From the IMG/VR virus record IMGVR_UViG_3300017735_000050, positions 1 to 33,087 of that record: a stretch of DNA of 33,087 nt; one strand, given 5' to 3'. This DNA is from a virus. Positions 6,801 to 17,300 of this stretch are shown in pieces (positions within the stretch are counted from its first letter, which is position 1; each line of letters opens with the position of its first letter). The notes under the pieces are model-generated. The model did no database searches. It was not told the DNA's origin and worked only from the letters and a program-made list of their open reading frames with translations. A program made the translations under genes and the position numbers.

Positions 6801-8463
6801 TTTCACAACCCGTACCTATAAAATTGTAATTTTCGGTGTTAGAACCAGTTATTATATTATTACATCCACTTCCTATCACACTATTTTTAGTAGTAACTTT
6901 ATTAGCTCTACCCGCTAAAATTACAGAGCAACCTCCTCCTGCAAGAGTTTCAACACAGTTATTGAATCCAGTTATAATAGCGTTATCATCACCATCAGTT
7001 ATTTTATTAGCGGCACCACTCCCTATGACTGAACCATCAGCATCTGTTATACAATTTCCACTACCATTACCAATAAAATTATAAGATTTACTAGATCCTG
7101 CTATGCAGTTAAGACTACCTCCAGTAATTACACCGTATCCTCCTAGTCCAGATATATTTATAGTATTTGCAGTACCCCCTCCAATAAAACTATTACAAGC
7201 TTGAATATCATTTCTACATCCACCTACAACAACATTACAACCAACACCCGCTGCATTATTATTTAATCCACCTCCTACAAAACTATAATTTCCAGAGGCT
7301 GTGTTTAATACACCACCTCCTACAAAACTATAAGTTCCAGAGGCTACTTGACAAACCCCACCAACAACAATAGCATAATTCGCAGAGCTTGTATTTAAAA
7401 AACCACCTCCAATAAAGGTATTAGTATTGGATGTAAGGTTTCTAAGACCACCTACTATAATTGAACGGTTACATTCTATACAATTGCTTTCTCCACCTCC
7501 TATAAAAGAAAGACACCCACTAACAATATTAGTTTGTCCACCAACTATTACACTTTTACACCCATCAACAGTATTATTAGTTCCAGATCCTATAAAACCA
7601 AAACAATTGGTTACACAATTGGAAATACCATTTCCTATAAAGCCATTACAAACATTAATTATTTTATTACCATTTCCGGATCCTATAAAACTACATCCTG
7701 ATCCAGTTATATGATTACCTGTTCCATTTAATATAGAAGAATATTGTGAACCATCGCATCCACTACCTGATATTTTATTAGCGTTTCCAGATCCTAAAAA
7801 ACCAAATTGTGCTGAAATAAGACTTGTTTGTGTTGTTCCTATAAAATTATTACAAGCATTATAACTACTTGCAGATATTGTACTTGTAGCTCCACCTATT
7901 ATTGATGATTTAGAACCATTGATAATACTATTACTATTACCTCCTATAATACTGCTAAATGCCTTAGCTCCACACCCAGCGGATGAAGTTATTTTTAAGG
8001 ACTGCCCAGCACCTATAAAAGAACAATTTGCTGATGCTGTACTATTAATACCTCCTCCAATAAAAGTATAACCAATTGAAGCATCTATTTTATTATTATT
8101 ACCAGAAGCTATAACGGAATTAGTACCTTGATTATCAAAAGTACCAAATTTAGCAGGAATAATATTAGAATCACTTGAACCAGTTCTATAAACTTCATTA
8201 TCATTATCCTGGATACTACTTGTTTCCATTTTAAATACTCGACCTGTAGTATCATCATATGAAAGAACATAATTTCTTATTTGGTTATTAATACTATTAG
8301 GTTCAAAAGCTACTGAACCTGTTACATTAAAAGAACCAGATACTGAAATATCATAAGCTTGTTGGTCAGTTGAAGAAAAAGCTTCTACTGATTGAGAAAC
8401 ATGCCATGATTCTATTACTTTTCCTTGTTCTATATCATTTATGTATTTTAACTTATTTGCCAT
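3805..8463 (-). CDS. Giant Cys-rich beta-roll tail fibre (YadA-head-like repeats)
   Basis: A 1552-aa fibre. Residues 1-110 form a non-repetitive N-terminal part (ESWHVSQSVEAF, SGSFNVTGSV) suited to attachment. From about 114 to 1205 there are about 68 copies of a 15-residue unit, S-[FIS]-[IV]-[GV]-G-G-x-x-N-x-[IA]-x-G-x-x. This resembles the left-handed parallel beta-roll of YadA and Hep_Hag proteins, with an Asn in place of the usual small residue. A cap (IIGSDLVTN...TFVNNLNIEC), a linker with six glycines, about nine more repeats (1288-1480), a second cap (VIGANL...TFMNNLDVEG) and a C-terminus ending LYVIV follow. I count about 59 cysteines, against 5 in the neighbouring 3141-aa protein. 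It is probably a homotrimer at the phage surface. It is preceded by an ATATTTATAA motif and coupled to the BNR gene. Confidence 0.8.
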   Translation of the reverse strand: MANKLKYINDIEQGKVIESWHVSQSVEAFSSTDQQAYDISVSGSFNVTGSVAFEPNSINNQIRNYVLSYDDTTGRVFKMETSSIQDNDNEVYRTGSSDSNIIPAKFGTFDNQGTNSVIASGNNNKIDASIGYTFIGGGINSTASANCSFIGAGQSLKITSSAGCGAKAFSSIIGGNSNSIINGSKSSIIGGATSTISASSYNACNNFIGTTQTSLISAQFGFLGSGNANKISGSGCDGSQYSSILNGTGNHITGSGCSFIGSGNGNKIINVCNGFIGNGISNCVTNCFGFIGSGTNNTVDGCKSVIVGGQTNIVSGCLSFIGGGESNCIECNRSIIVGGLRNLTSNTNTFIGGGFLNTSSANYAIVVGGVCQVASGTYSFVGGGVLNTASGNYSFVGGGLNNNAAGVGCNVVVGGCRNDIQACNSFIGGGTANTINISGLGGYGVITGGSLNCIAGSSKSYNFIGNGSGNCITDADGSVIGSGAANKITDGDDNAIITGFNNCVETLAGGGCSVILAGRANKVTTKNSVIGSGCNNIITGSNTENYNFIGTGCENKISGSNNSFIGAGGSNEVCASYASIVGGTLNTGSGTYSFIGGGWSNSLTGGHSVIGGGNNNTLADPGNSFLGGGLNNSLNSGNSRNVLVGGEGNCITGLNALAFLGGGKNNCIGGTSGDCYQFLGGGLGNKIPSSYSSIVGGSKNTASGDYSFIGGGCLNIVSNSTYSTIIAGRCNEIDSSNDSFIGAGRTHSISSTEDSSIVGGVCNNITSCCSFIGGGCGHCIQGSGHGTIVGGMTNYISGNSCTSFIGGGRLNIIAHTSGRLGSTIGGGSCNCTTANHTSILGGCKNLVNNDFSTVVGGILNTASGACSFIGGGSCNCTTKNYGIVVGGISNKSQETHAVLVGGSNNTLTGPCTFIGGGQTNTISSANSSIVGGINNCIEAKCSVIAGGLSNAICCNTINFSFIGAGANNIIFTSSKSAIITGGSNIISASGYDACNNFIGAGDNNFISSRFSSILTGGNNKISGSGNNDAIYSSIVNGASNHITGSQFAFIGNGQCNHIIDSSYGAILTGTFNTGSGLRSVIVGGNRNSIIAGDSGQHNLIGAGSRNCISGSYNVIVGGLRNTATGSGGTIAGGCLNTIAGNCNFIGGGQFNATSGSIVSVVGGGSRNSASADYGFIGAGSNNEICSGADYSGILGGDQNTVDHCKSFIIGSDLVTNAPNTTFVNNLNIECSLADSTGKTGDPGQILSSTGTGLNWIDNSGGGGGGDSDWYDGTSYISSSVEIRVEETISGSSGIIIGSGITNNGSEIFSIGGNNNTQCANSIFNGFYSAHNSSISGSYNVVVGGSNNQLHASSTGTIVGGYYNCIKPTNGQLGTSYSAMIGGLNNLIESPANGTDDEPIYGQFIGGGRFNKIHTTLGDGGGFNSIIGGYTNQISGSDVGCTFIGGGQDNVISGSSPHSAIIGGISNCILDHTCTFVIGANLTADKSCYTFMNNLDVEGTVSASVFSGSFEGDGFVSSSAVSPISTQVTEIVTLNQTTYDGLTPSSNVLYVIV
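3990..4600 (-). repeat. Second beta-roll repeat array (about nine units) with terminal cap
   Basis: Codes for residues about 1288-1490 of the fibre. Units follow the same GG-x-x-N-x-I pattern but with longer insertions between turns (for example after GGLNNLIE). The array ends in the second cap, VIGANL...TFMNNLDVEG. A linker with a run of six glycines separates it from the larger array. Confidence 0.75.
5287..5508 (-). repeat. Copy B of a 74-residue internal duplication
   Basis: Residues 986-1059 of the fibre (from ISASGYDACNN to NHII). Aligned without any gap to residues 196-269 it has 42 of 74 identical residues, well above what neighbouring repeat units share. Both copies also follow a similar [SA]-[SI]-I-[IT]-G-G stretch, so the true duplicated block may be longer. 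Confidence 0.75.
7657..7878 (-). repeat. Copy A of a 74-residue internal duplication
   Basis: Residues 196-269 of the fibre (from ISASSYNACNN to NKII). It pairs with residues 986-1059 at 42/74 identity with equal length, showing that the array grew partly by copying blocks of about five repeats, not only single units. Confidence 0.75.
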
Positions 8464-8478
8464 TTTAATTGGTATTTA

Positions 8479-8488
8479 TTATAAATAT
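8479..8488 (-). promoter_or_regulatory. ATATTTATAA motif (candidate late promoter) before the giant fibre
   Basis: Coding-strand ATATTTATAA followed by TAAATACC, 15 nt before the ATG at 8463 and filling most of the 28-nt gap. If it is a -10 element the leader would be under 15 nt. There is no Shine-Dalgarno sequence in the gap. Confidence 0.5.
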
Positions 8489-8491
8489 AAG

Positions 8492-9553
8492 CTATCTATC
8501 TATATTTACTAAAATTGTAGTATCTGTTGTTGGAGATGATTGTAAAGGTTGAGCTAATTTACCTACAGCTAGTAATTGATAATTACTGTCATATAAACCT
8601 ACAGTTGTAATATAAGGTTCGAAATATGAACTTGTTACAAACCCTAATGGAACACCAATAGAAGCTGTATTTTTAAAATTAAGGTTACTTCCTGAGAATA
8701 CTGTTGGTATTGTGCTTCCTGTTATTGCACTTGGGTTTAATGTATAATTAAATTCATTTTCATCTATAGTACATTGGTATTGTGTTTCAAATAATTTATA
8801 TGAACTTGAAAAAGACATTGTAACATTAGATCCAGAAAGAAAGGATTCAATAAAATCAATTCTAGATATTCTTGTTATTCCATATTCCTCTGTTCCATAA
8901 ACTGCTGTGCCATATAAAGCTTCACCTGCATTTCCTTCTGTTCTCGAGTTAAATAAAGTTATTATACCATGTTGGTATATAATATTACCATTCATATATT
9001 CATATGGAGAAGATGGGGTATTAGGGTGTAACCATAATAATCTACCATTACCATCATCTTTAATAGAACCACTTGGTCCTTCTAGAAAGAAAGAATTTGG
9101 TTGAATATAGTCTCCAAATAATTTAGATGGAATTGATATTACACCAATTGAAGATGTTGGGAATGCTTTATTTGGCCAAAGAGTGGTTTGTTCGTAGTTA
9201 TAAAAATTTGTTTGATGAACTCCACCTATTAAAGTGTTTCCTGCTTCATTTGCACCTAAGAGAACACTAGATGTTATAGCGTCACTTGTAAATCCTGCAC
9301 TACCCGAAAGATAATTTGTATAATATAATTGTTTTATAGAATCATATACTAATACTGTTGGTAATTGTTGGTCTGGGATTGTTCCTGTGAGTTGACTGCC
9401 AGATATTAGATAATCTCCTTTACTTCCTGTAAATCTATTAATACCAACATCAGATCCAGTTAGGATATCTCCACCTTTAAAATAAAATCCCTTATTTACC
9501 TCAAGTGGTGATACTATTAAATCCTGTGCATTGAATTGTTTGTAAGCGCTCAT
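8492..9553 (-). CDS. Virion structural protein, paralogue of the preceding gene
   Basis: A 353-aa putative tail or fibre component. It opens with SAYKQFNAQDLIVSP, a motif also seen at the N-termini of the 358-, 385- and 3141-aa proteins. From about residue 266 it shares a domain with the 358-aa protein: NEFNYTLNPS, then TTVGLYDSNYQLLAVGKL and a hydrophobic final strand (TILVNID). The centre (about 20-260) is Gly/Ser-rich and differs between the two. I see no enzymatic motif. The common ends and variable middle suggest that both proteins dock at one place and display different surfaces. It lies 5 nt after the paralogue and before the giant fibre. The exact role is not known. Confidence 0.65.
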   Translation of the reverse strand: MSAYKQFNAQDLIVSPLEVNKGFYFKGGDILTGSDVGINRFTGSKGDYLISGSQLTGTIPDQQLPTVLVYDSIKQLYYTNYLSGSAGFTSDAITSSVLLGANEAGNTLIGGVHQTNFYNYEQTTLWPNKAFPTSSIGVISIPSKLFGDYIQPNSFFLEGPSGSIKDDGNGRLLWLHPNTPSSPYEYMNGNIIYQHGIITLFNSRTEGNAGEALYGTAVYGTEEYGITRISRIDFIESFLSGSNVTMSFSSSYKLFETQYQCTIDENEFNYTLNPSAITGSTIPTVFSGSNLNFKNTASIGVPLGFVTSSYFEPYITTVGLYDSNYQLLAVGKLAQPLQSSPTTDTTILVNIDR

Positions 9554-9558
9554 TCATT

Positions 9559-10635
9559 TTAGAAATCTAGTTTCACTCGTATTAGAGCTTCTTTTGTAAA
9601 ATCTTTTTGTATTGGTCTAGATAGTTTAGCTACTGCTAGTAAATCATTTGAATTATTATACATTCCTACTGTTGTTGGGAATGTTTGTGGGTTATTAATA
9701 AAATAAGGATAAATTACTTCACCAGTTGAACCCGATATAAATGATGGATTTTCTGTATAATTAAATTCATTATTTCTAGCTCTAATAAATACATAATCTG
9801 ATGATATTGTTTCTTGAGAATTTAATTCAAAAATATTATCAACCCCAGACAAACCTACTGATCCAGATATATGGTTATATAATCTTTCAGGATTATTTCC
9901 AAAGTCATCTGCCGTGGTATCTGTTGCTAAATCAATCCCTCCTCCAGTTTGTGTATTATCATCTAATGCAGCGGCATTTAGTAATATTGTTGAAATATCG
10001 GGACAAAACCAACCATAAGAACCACTAGTTTCAGTATATCCATTACCCCCAGTTGATGCATTCCATGCAACACCATTAGAACCACTTATTAATTGGTAAA
10101 CTCTTTGGGTACCATAATAAGTTGGTAAAGGTACCATACCAGAATTGTCCGTTAAATGAAGAGCGGGGTTGTTTACAACAACATCATTACTGCTTGATAA
10201 AACTAAATTTAAAGTACCTGGTAGGAGTGATTGTTTGTATCTTGCTCTTTCTATACTAATTACGTAAAAATCATTATCAACACTACCTGTAAAAGAATCA
10301 CCCCATACAAAAGATGAATTTTCATCTTCTAAAATTAATGTTCTATATTGACCATATATTGTTGTTGTTGGGGATACAAAAGATACAGATGAGTCAAAAT
10401 TAACTCCCCCACCACCATTTTTATTGGCATAAGCAATTTGAAATTGAACAGCTGCTGTATCATCATCCGAAGATGTTTGGTAAATATTTAGGTAATAAGG
10501 ACCTGAAGATCCTTCGGTTTGAGTTGAGGATGTAAAATAAGTATTTAATACCGGGGAGTTATTACTCCAAACAGTTGAAGTAACTGAATCCGAACTTACT
10601 ACAAAATCTTCTGGATCTAATTGTTTAAAAGCCAT
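9559..10635 (-). CDS. Virion structural protein with shared N- and C-terminal motifs
   Basis: A 358-aa protein. The N-terminus MAFKQLDPEDFVVSS matches the KQ[FL]xxxD pattern of its downstream neighbour, and the C-terminal 74 residues carry the same domain: NEFNYTENPS (from about 285), TTVGMYNNSNDLLAVAKL and a last strand ending VKLDF. The middle is Thr/Ser/Gly-rich with many short beta-type stretches and no catalytic motif. Its stop is 5 nt from the next ATG, and it follows the 223-aa gene by 4 nt, so the three are one translational group. A tail-fibre connector or baseplate decoration is plausible. The assignment rests on position and paralogy only. Confidence 0.65.
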   Translation of the reverse strand: MAFKQLDPEDFVVSSDSVTSTVWSNNSPVLNTYFTSSTQTEGSSGPYYLNIYQTSSDDDTAAVQFQIAYANKNGGGGVNFDSSVSFVSPTTTIYGQYRTLILEDENSSFVWGDSFTGSVDNDFYVISIERARYKQSLLPGTLNLVLSSSNDVVVNNPALHLTDNSGMVPLPTYYGTQRVYQLISGSNGVAWNASTGGNGYTETSGSYGWFCPDISTILLNAAALDDNTQTGGGIDLATDTTADDFGNNPERLYNHISGSVGLSGVDNIFELNSQETISSDYVFIRARNNEFNYTENPSFISGSTGEVIYPYFINNPQTFPTTVGMYNNSNDLLAVAKLSRPIQKDFTKEALIRVKLDF

Positions 10636-10639
10636 ATTT

Positions 10640-11311
10640 TTATGATGTTAATGATTGTTTAGTTACTGTAATTGGTACTGTTAATCTAGCTCCACTATCT
10701 AATCCTGTTACAGTTAAAGTAGTTCTTAATATTGAATTTGCACCAAATAAAGTATTAACTGTTGTTGCTGTTAAATTTAGTTGAGTTCCAATTACTGTTT
10801 TTGAAACACTAGTACCAATAGTTTGAGTTGCATTTTGATTAGCTTCAATAGAAGCATCAGATTGTATACCTTGTCCTGTAAATGTACTTAATAATCTTAC
10901 ATCTCCAATAGTTGCGCTATATCCCGATGTTTCAAATGTTTGATTATTTCCTAAGTAATTTAATGTTTGTGGTGTAATAGATAATTGTGCTCCTTGTTTT
11001 AATGTAATAGCTGCATAACCTAAATCTAATACAGGTAATTTAGCTGTACCTCTAGGTAATGTGGTTAATTTATATTTCATTATTTGAAGTTCGCTTGGAA
11101 ATGCTTCTAAAAGAGGCATATTATCAATTGCTTCACCATAATATGCAGAACCAGATGGGTGGTTTGGATTGTAAAGTGTATAATCAATTTCATCATCCCC
11201 TAAAGCAAATTGTGTAATTTGAAAAGAACCATCGTTTCTTGCTAGCAACTCCCTTCCTTTAGTAGTTAAAATAGCATCAACTGTTATTACTGCGTTATTT
11301 AAATATCCCAT
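10640..11311 (-). CDS. Putative virion structural protein (223 aa)
   Basis: A 223-aa protein starting MGYLNNAVITVDAILTTKGR, followed by ELLARNDGSFQITQFALGDD and a PLLEAFPSE segment. I recall this type of protein from tail regions of large environmental phages, where it is usually called structural without a defined job; I cannot confirm this here. The N-terminal half is well ordered by eye; the C-terminal half is Thr/Leu/Val-rich and beta-like, perhaps a small fibre domain. There is no signal peptide or enzyme motif. It begins a new cluster after the 3141-aa gene. The 49-nt gap before it holds two ATATTTATAA-type motifs. Confidence 0.6.
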   Translation of the reverse strand: MGYLNNAVITVDAILTTKGRELLARNDGSFQITQFALGDDEIDYTLYNPNHPSGSAYYGEAIDNMPLLEAFPSELQIMKYKLTTLPRGTAKLPVLDLGYAAITLKQGAQLSITPQTLNYLGNNQTFETSGYSATIGDVRLLSTFTGQGIQSDASIEANQNATQTIGTSVSKTVIGTQLNLTATTVNTLFGANSILRTTLTVTGLDSGARLTVPITVTKQSLTS

Positions 11312-11323
11312 TTTGTTGTTTTT

Positions 11324-11333
11324 ATATAAATAT
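11324..11333 (-). promoter_or_regulatory. ATATTTATAT variant of the candidate late promoter, proximal copy
   Basis: Coding strand ATATTTATAT, 12 nt before the ATG at 11311. It differs from the seven-copy consensus at the last base. It is the nearer of two copies in the same 49-nt gap. Confidence 0.4.
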
Positions 11334-11342
11334 TGTTATATG

Positions 11343-11352
11343 TTATAAATAT
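11343..11352 (-). promoter_or_regulatory. ATATTTATAA motif, distal copy before the 223-aa gene
   Basis: A full match to the motif, 31 nt before the ATG at 11311 and 8 nt beyond the stop of the 3141-aa gene. Two tandem copies might raise expression of the following fibre genes. Confidence 0.45.
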
Positions 11353-11360
11353 GTATTCTA

Positions 11361-14300
11361 TTAGGATTCTATTATTCCTTTAGAAATTAAATCATTTACT
11401 ATTATAGAGGCACTTTGTACTAGATATTCCGTTGGAAAATCTGGGTATAAAATACCAGGTGTTGATGATATCTCCAAGTCACTAAATGAAGCAGTATACG
11501 AACCATCATCACTACTTCCTGATGGTAAAAAGTTACTACTAGTTAAAGCAAACGAACCTGTAGCTCCTGGGGTTGTTATAAATGTACCCCTACTAGCACT
11601 TGATAATGTTGCATAAGGGAATGGTTGGTCTAAATACAATGAATTTGGATTAACAACTGGTCTTCTTACTAAGAAGAAATCACCATTTACTGAGGTTGGT
11701 ACTTTACCATTTACTACAATTTTTAATCTACCTTTACCACCTACTATATTTTCAGAGGGTGCAAATACTTCTAAAATTCTATATGTAAAATTTTCATTAT
11801 TACCAAATCTAATTTCATCTCCTTCTTGTAGTGATATTGTATATTTTATAGGATCAAAATTTGTTCCTTTTGGTTCTACACCTCCAGGGAAATATTGAGA
11901 TGGTCCAGGGAAGTATTCCATATCTCCTTGACGGAAAGTTGTACCATATGCTTCATTCATGTTTGAAGAAGACATTATTAATACATTTGAAAGATTATTG
12001 TTATTTGGATTTAAAGCATCATTACCACTAGTTGAACGTACCCAAAATGGGGCTTGTGCTGTATTAGCTTCTGCTAATAAATAATCATTAGCACCTTGAC
12101 CTTGTATATTAACTGGGGTGTAGGAACCTGGATAGTCAAATGGGAAAAACATCCCTTGTGGTTCATTACTTCTTGTACCAGTTTTAAATTTACCTTTTAT
12201 TCTCCAATTTATTTCATCCCCTACTTTAATTGTGTATGCACCAGAATTTGCAGTAATAATCCATTCTATATAAGCTATTTCTGTATGTACTTTATTTCTA
12301 TATATTCCAAGATCAATTAAAGTATTATACATTTCCCAATCTGCGGTACATACTATACCTCCTGTTGGAACTGGGACATATGAATACTTCCATCTATTCC
12401 TAAACCAATTAAAACCTCTTTTTCTAACCTTTCTCTCATAATTTACTATATTTTGGAAATTAAACCAACTATATTCTAAAACACTTCCTATATTTCTTAC
12501 ATTTCCATCACTAGTGTATATTTTAGCTGTAATATCTTCAAGATTAAATGGTACTTCAGTGCTAGGGTCTTGAGAACCTGTTTCCATGTGTATTTCAAAC
12601 TGCAGTTCATCTCTAGTACGGTTTGTTTCACTTACATAAGTGGTTACAATTGAGGTTTGCATGGATATAATTTGTTCATTTCCTAAATCATCTCCAATAC
12701 TACCATTCCAAGAATTAACACTATACTTAGCTGCTTCGTTATTTCCTGCAGACCAAACATCTATATTTTCTGTTTGATTAGGGAGAGTTACTGCTTCGCT
12801 AGGATCTAGATAATATTCTACCTCCTGTTGTGGGAAGTTAGTATTTATCGATGCTGTACCTAAAGCTGTAAATCTACCAAATTGTATACTATTTTCATCA
12901 TCATTATCATATCTTGAAATATATCCTGAACCTGATAATGGTATAACATTAGTATAGTTATTTGATGAATTTTGTGAATATATAACGGGAGAAACATATT
13001 CCATTAAACGTTCTATTGGTGCAGGATCTCCTAAAATTTTATATTGGTTTTTTCCAGATTTTACTGCTATTTTACCTAATGTTGTTGTAGGAAAAACTGC
13101 TTTAAATGTATCTATAGTTATTGGTTGAATTGATGGTGGTAAAGCATTACCTTGTTCATCAATTAAATAGTTTAGATTAACTCTAGTTAAACCATTAATA
13201 TTTGGATATGGATCATCTAAATCATTAAAATACCCAAAAAATGCATCTCTTAATTCTATTGTTGGGTTTTTACCATATGTTCCTACATCCCCTATATTCC
13301 AAACATTTAATTCTTGGCTTGTTGATTTAGCACCTAAATATCTTGGGCTAATAGAGCTAAATTGTGTATAATTTGATACTGGGACATTTGCTCTAACTGC
13401 ACTACCTGATAATATTTGTATAAAATTAACAGGTGCTAATGAACTAGAATAATATATAGAATTGCCTTGAAAATTGTAATCTATATCCATTAAATAAGGG
13501 TTTAATCTTTGAAGATTATAATTATTTAATAAAGGTTGACAATTAACTGCAAAATTAAATGGTAAAACCCCAGGATAATATGATGGAACAATAACACCAG
13601 TATCTTGTGGTATTCTAAAATTATTATATTCAAATGGGTCTTTTATTTCAGACCATATAGATTGGGATGGAACTATACTTGCCGTTATACTTTGAATAAA
13701 TAAACTAGAAGCATTTGTTGTTTTAGTATTTCTTACTGAAAATCTAAAAGTATCATTAACATTATATAACCCTGTAAATGAACCTGTTAAGTCTACTCTT
13801 AAACCATTAGCATTTTCATCAAGTATAAAGTCTAAATTATCGACTATTGTTCCTAAACTTGTTGGGGTTTGAGTATTACCTTGGCGTACTAATATACTAC
13901 CAGTAGCATTAAATGTTTGACCAGTACCGGGAACCTCATAAGATTGTGTTATTAAAATTGTAGATTTATCGCTATTAGTTTGAAAATCAAAATCTTGGAA
14001 GTTTCGAGCGATGCCATTATATTTTCCGTTAGCAAATTGACTTGCAGAATATTCAACATAATACATATCCCCTTCTTTATTAATTGTTCTATCACTATCA
14101 GTTGTACTATCATTAAAAATAGTATTAATAGGAGAATCTTCAAAAGTAAAAGTTCCACCATCATATACTGATCCAGTATATCCTTCAGATTGGGTAATTA
14201 TAAAATCTCCTTCAGAACCTGTTCTTTTTAAGAAAACATCAATTTTAGCTGATGCGTATGTGTTGGTTCCATATTTAAGTGCGTTTGATGTATTTTGGAA

Positions 14301-17300
14301 TAAATTACCAGCTCCAGAACCTGTCATTATAGGTCCATAAAGAGTATTACCTGGGTATTTTGTAGCTATTGTGGTACCATTAATAGAATACTCAACTTGA
14401 ATAGCAAAATTATGAACTTCAAATGTATATTCTAAATTTTCACCAACTCTATTAGTATTTTGAACTTGAAATATATATCTATAACAATATGGTAACAGTT
14501 GGTTGATGGCATTATGAGAATTAATAAGTAAAGGATTTGCAGTAAATACTTCGTCTATATCTACTACCCCACCAATAGATTGAATAGGAGAAATTTGTTC
14601 TGTAGTATATCCAATGGTATTTATAGGAGTATATACCGATGGATCTATGGGTTGGGTATAAAATCCAGCACCAACTCCAGTTTGTTCTTTAAGAGCAACT
14701 GTAAAAGTTTGTGAAGGATCAGTCGCACTAATAGAAGCACTTACTTTTACAGAAATACTAACTAAACCTAACTGTGAGTAAGTAACACCTGGGAGATTTG
14801 ATGCTAATGTCTGTTGTACCTGTTGTACATTTAAAAGAAAAGAACCATCGTATTCTTCACCTGCAGGCCCATCTAAGTAATTAATAGCAGAAAAATCACT
14901 AGGAGATACATTAAGACTATAAGCTACATCACTATTCCAAACATTTGATAATGAAGTATCTATAGATTGTAAATCTGTTGGATAATCTGGTGTAAAATCT
15001 TGGGTGAGTGCTGATACTGTAGAGTAATAACTTCCCGAAAATGGTCTTAGATTATTACCCACACCATCTATATTAGGTATTGTACCAGCTAAAGTTAATG
15101 AAGGGAATGACCAATCCATGGAAGCAGTACCTCCTGTTTTGATTTTAGAATGACCCCCAAAAGTTGTAAGAGGTGTACCTGAGCCAGAATTACCTGGGAT
15201 TTGCTGTTTAACTACTTCAAGATTACCATTAAATGCTACTGTTCCTAACCCTTCAACAAAAAGTGGGGCTGGTCTAAATAATGTTGGGATTGCTTGTGCT
15301 GCTGGAGCTGGAATTATTGACTGATTATCAACTTGTGGAGTACCATTAGTTGGATATCTTAAAGTTGTTGGCATGTCTCCAAATCGAAAAGCAGGTAGAG
15401 TTGATGTAGATCCTAACGAACTTGTATTAGTCATTTGTGCTACAAAAAATGTAGGTGTTCCCTGGTAATTAACACCATTAGCAAATTTATAATATTTTCC
15501 TACTGTTAAAACTGGTGGGCTATTTAAAGCTACTGTTTTGTATGCATTTGTAGCATTAAAAAAATCATATTGCACAATAACTTCACTAAAACCTCCCTGA
15601 ACATCAACAAAAACTTGATTGTCAGTAATACTAGGGATATCTGCATTATCAAATGCATCTTGTGCCGTATCATATCCATTACTATTATAGTCAACATAAA
15701 TTAATCCTATGTTTAAAGTACGATTTGTTCCCAAACGGAAATCTTGATTTGTCATACCCGCTCCCTGGTAAAAAGATCCAGAGTGATATACCCCAACATC
15801 TTCTTGTGTTCCAATTGCAGCTGCAGAATTAAATGATGAACTATAAACTACAGAAGCTGATATTACCCATGGTATATTTGGGGTATAAGGTATTGTGTAA
15901 GCCGAATTTTTAAAGAAATCAAAATCGGTGTTGATAATTTTACCCGTGTTTACACCACCACTTCCTGTATTAAAAAATCCTAATTCATCTTTTGTATCTC
16001 CATTCCAATAATATATGTTTTGTTCTTGGATTGAGATATTAGGATTAGCTAATACATTTTGTTGAGTATTATCGGATGATTGTGTTGAAATTACATTAAT
16101 TGTAGAATAACTTGTTTTTGTTTCTAATGACCAATCCATTGAACCTCCTTGGTCCGAACTTGTTATAGGATAATATACTATACCCCCTACTGTTTGTTGG
16201 TAGTTATTACCACCAACTCCAGATCTTTGGTCTATTCTTAATAATGCATGTTCGGAAAATATTGTTCTTCCTAAAACTTTATATTCTGTTGCTTTACTAT
16301 TAAAGGGGATTTTAGCGTCATCAAATAAAAATCTTAATTCACTAAAATCATCTAAATAATTAATTACCTCTGTCCCATTTATATCAATTTGGGATAACTT
16401 TACAGCATAAACTTGTTGTTCATTAGTATCAGCATTTATTTGTTGTGAGGCTATCCAAGCATATCCATTAATAGGGAAATTATTTTGATTTAAAAATGTA
16501 TTTTGGCTGATTGGAGAAGGTGTTCCTATATCATAATTTGGTATCTCTTCTATTTCAACCCATGCTATAGACATATCATCACCATCTGCTGAAGCGCCAC
16601 TAAATTGTATATCAACAAAATGATAAGTAGATTGGGGTGTTCTATTTGCTGTTGCTGTAACTGTGAATTTTTGATATTCACCTGTTAAATCAAAAGTAAC
16701 GGGTGTTGTTTCTGTAGAATCAGCAATGTCGATAACTATTTTGGGAACTGCCATTGTAGTACCTTGTTTTGCCCAAACAGAATATCTATAACTACGGCCT
16801 AAAGTAATAATATTATTAAGCCTATAAGCTAAATTAGCTGTTGCACCAGCTCCCCTTGTTATAATTGTAGGGTTAAAAGTTACATCAATATTTGGTAGTG
16901 TTTCTTGGATTGAGCTTTGTTGGACAGTAGCACCATTATATACTTGCCAACTAGCATTATCTACATTAAATCCAGGTTCATTATAATAAAGCTGTACATC
17001 AGGGGTTGTTGTAAAAAAGATGGGTTTATAAAAAATAGGTGTATCCGTTATATTTAAATAAGGCTCACAACCTGGGTTTAAATCCCCATTAGTTATTTCT
17101 ACATACGAACCTGAAAATATACCATTGTAAAATTCAGATTGATCATTATGTATAACACCTTCTTTAATACCCTTATAAGAGGCACTAATATATTGTGAAC
17201 TACTTCTATGAAAAAATAAACTATTAACCACAGATCTATCTATTGCTCCATAATCGAATGATTCTGTCCAACTTTGTGTTAAATTAAACCTGTTATCTGG

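Larger units (their letters stand above)
4810..8130 (-). repeat. Main beta-roll repeat array (about 68 units of about 45 bp)
   Basis: Codes for residues about 112-1218 of the fibre. The DNA is an array of degenerate units of about 45 bp. The plus strand shows the recurrent string CCACCTCCTATAAAACTA, the complement of codons for SFIGGG. Units are diverged, so this is an old, selected array rather than a recent slippage expansion. It is coding in one frame throughout. Confidence 0.85.

Noticed and set aside
6109-7714. Plus-strand open frames opposite the giant fibre (62-95 codons)
   Set aside because: They are shadows of the Gly/Asn/Ser-rich repeats: their proteins are low-complexity Pro/Leu/Thr/Ile runs produced by reading the complement of the repeated codons.
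3990-8130. Possible CRISPR array, because of regular short repeats
   Set aside because: Repeats are degenerate, about 45 bp apart with no unique spacers, and stay in one coding frame for a single long protein.
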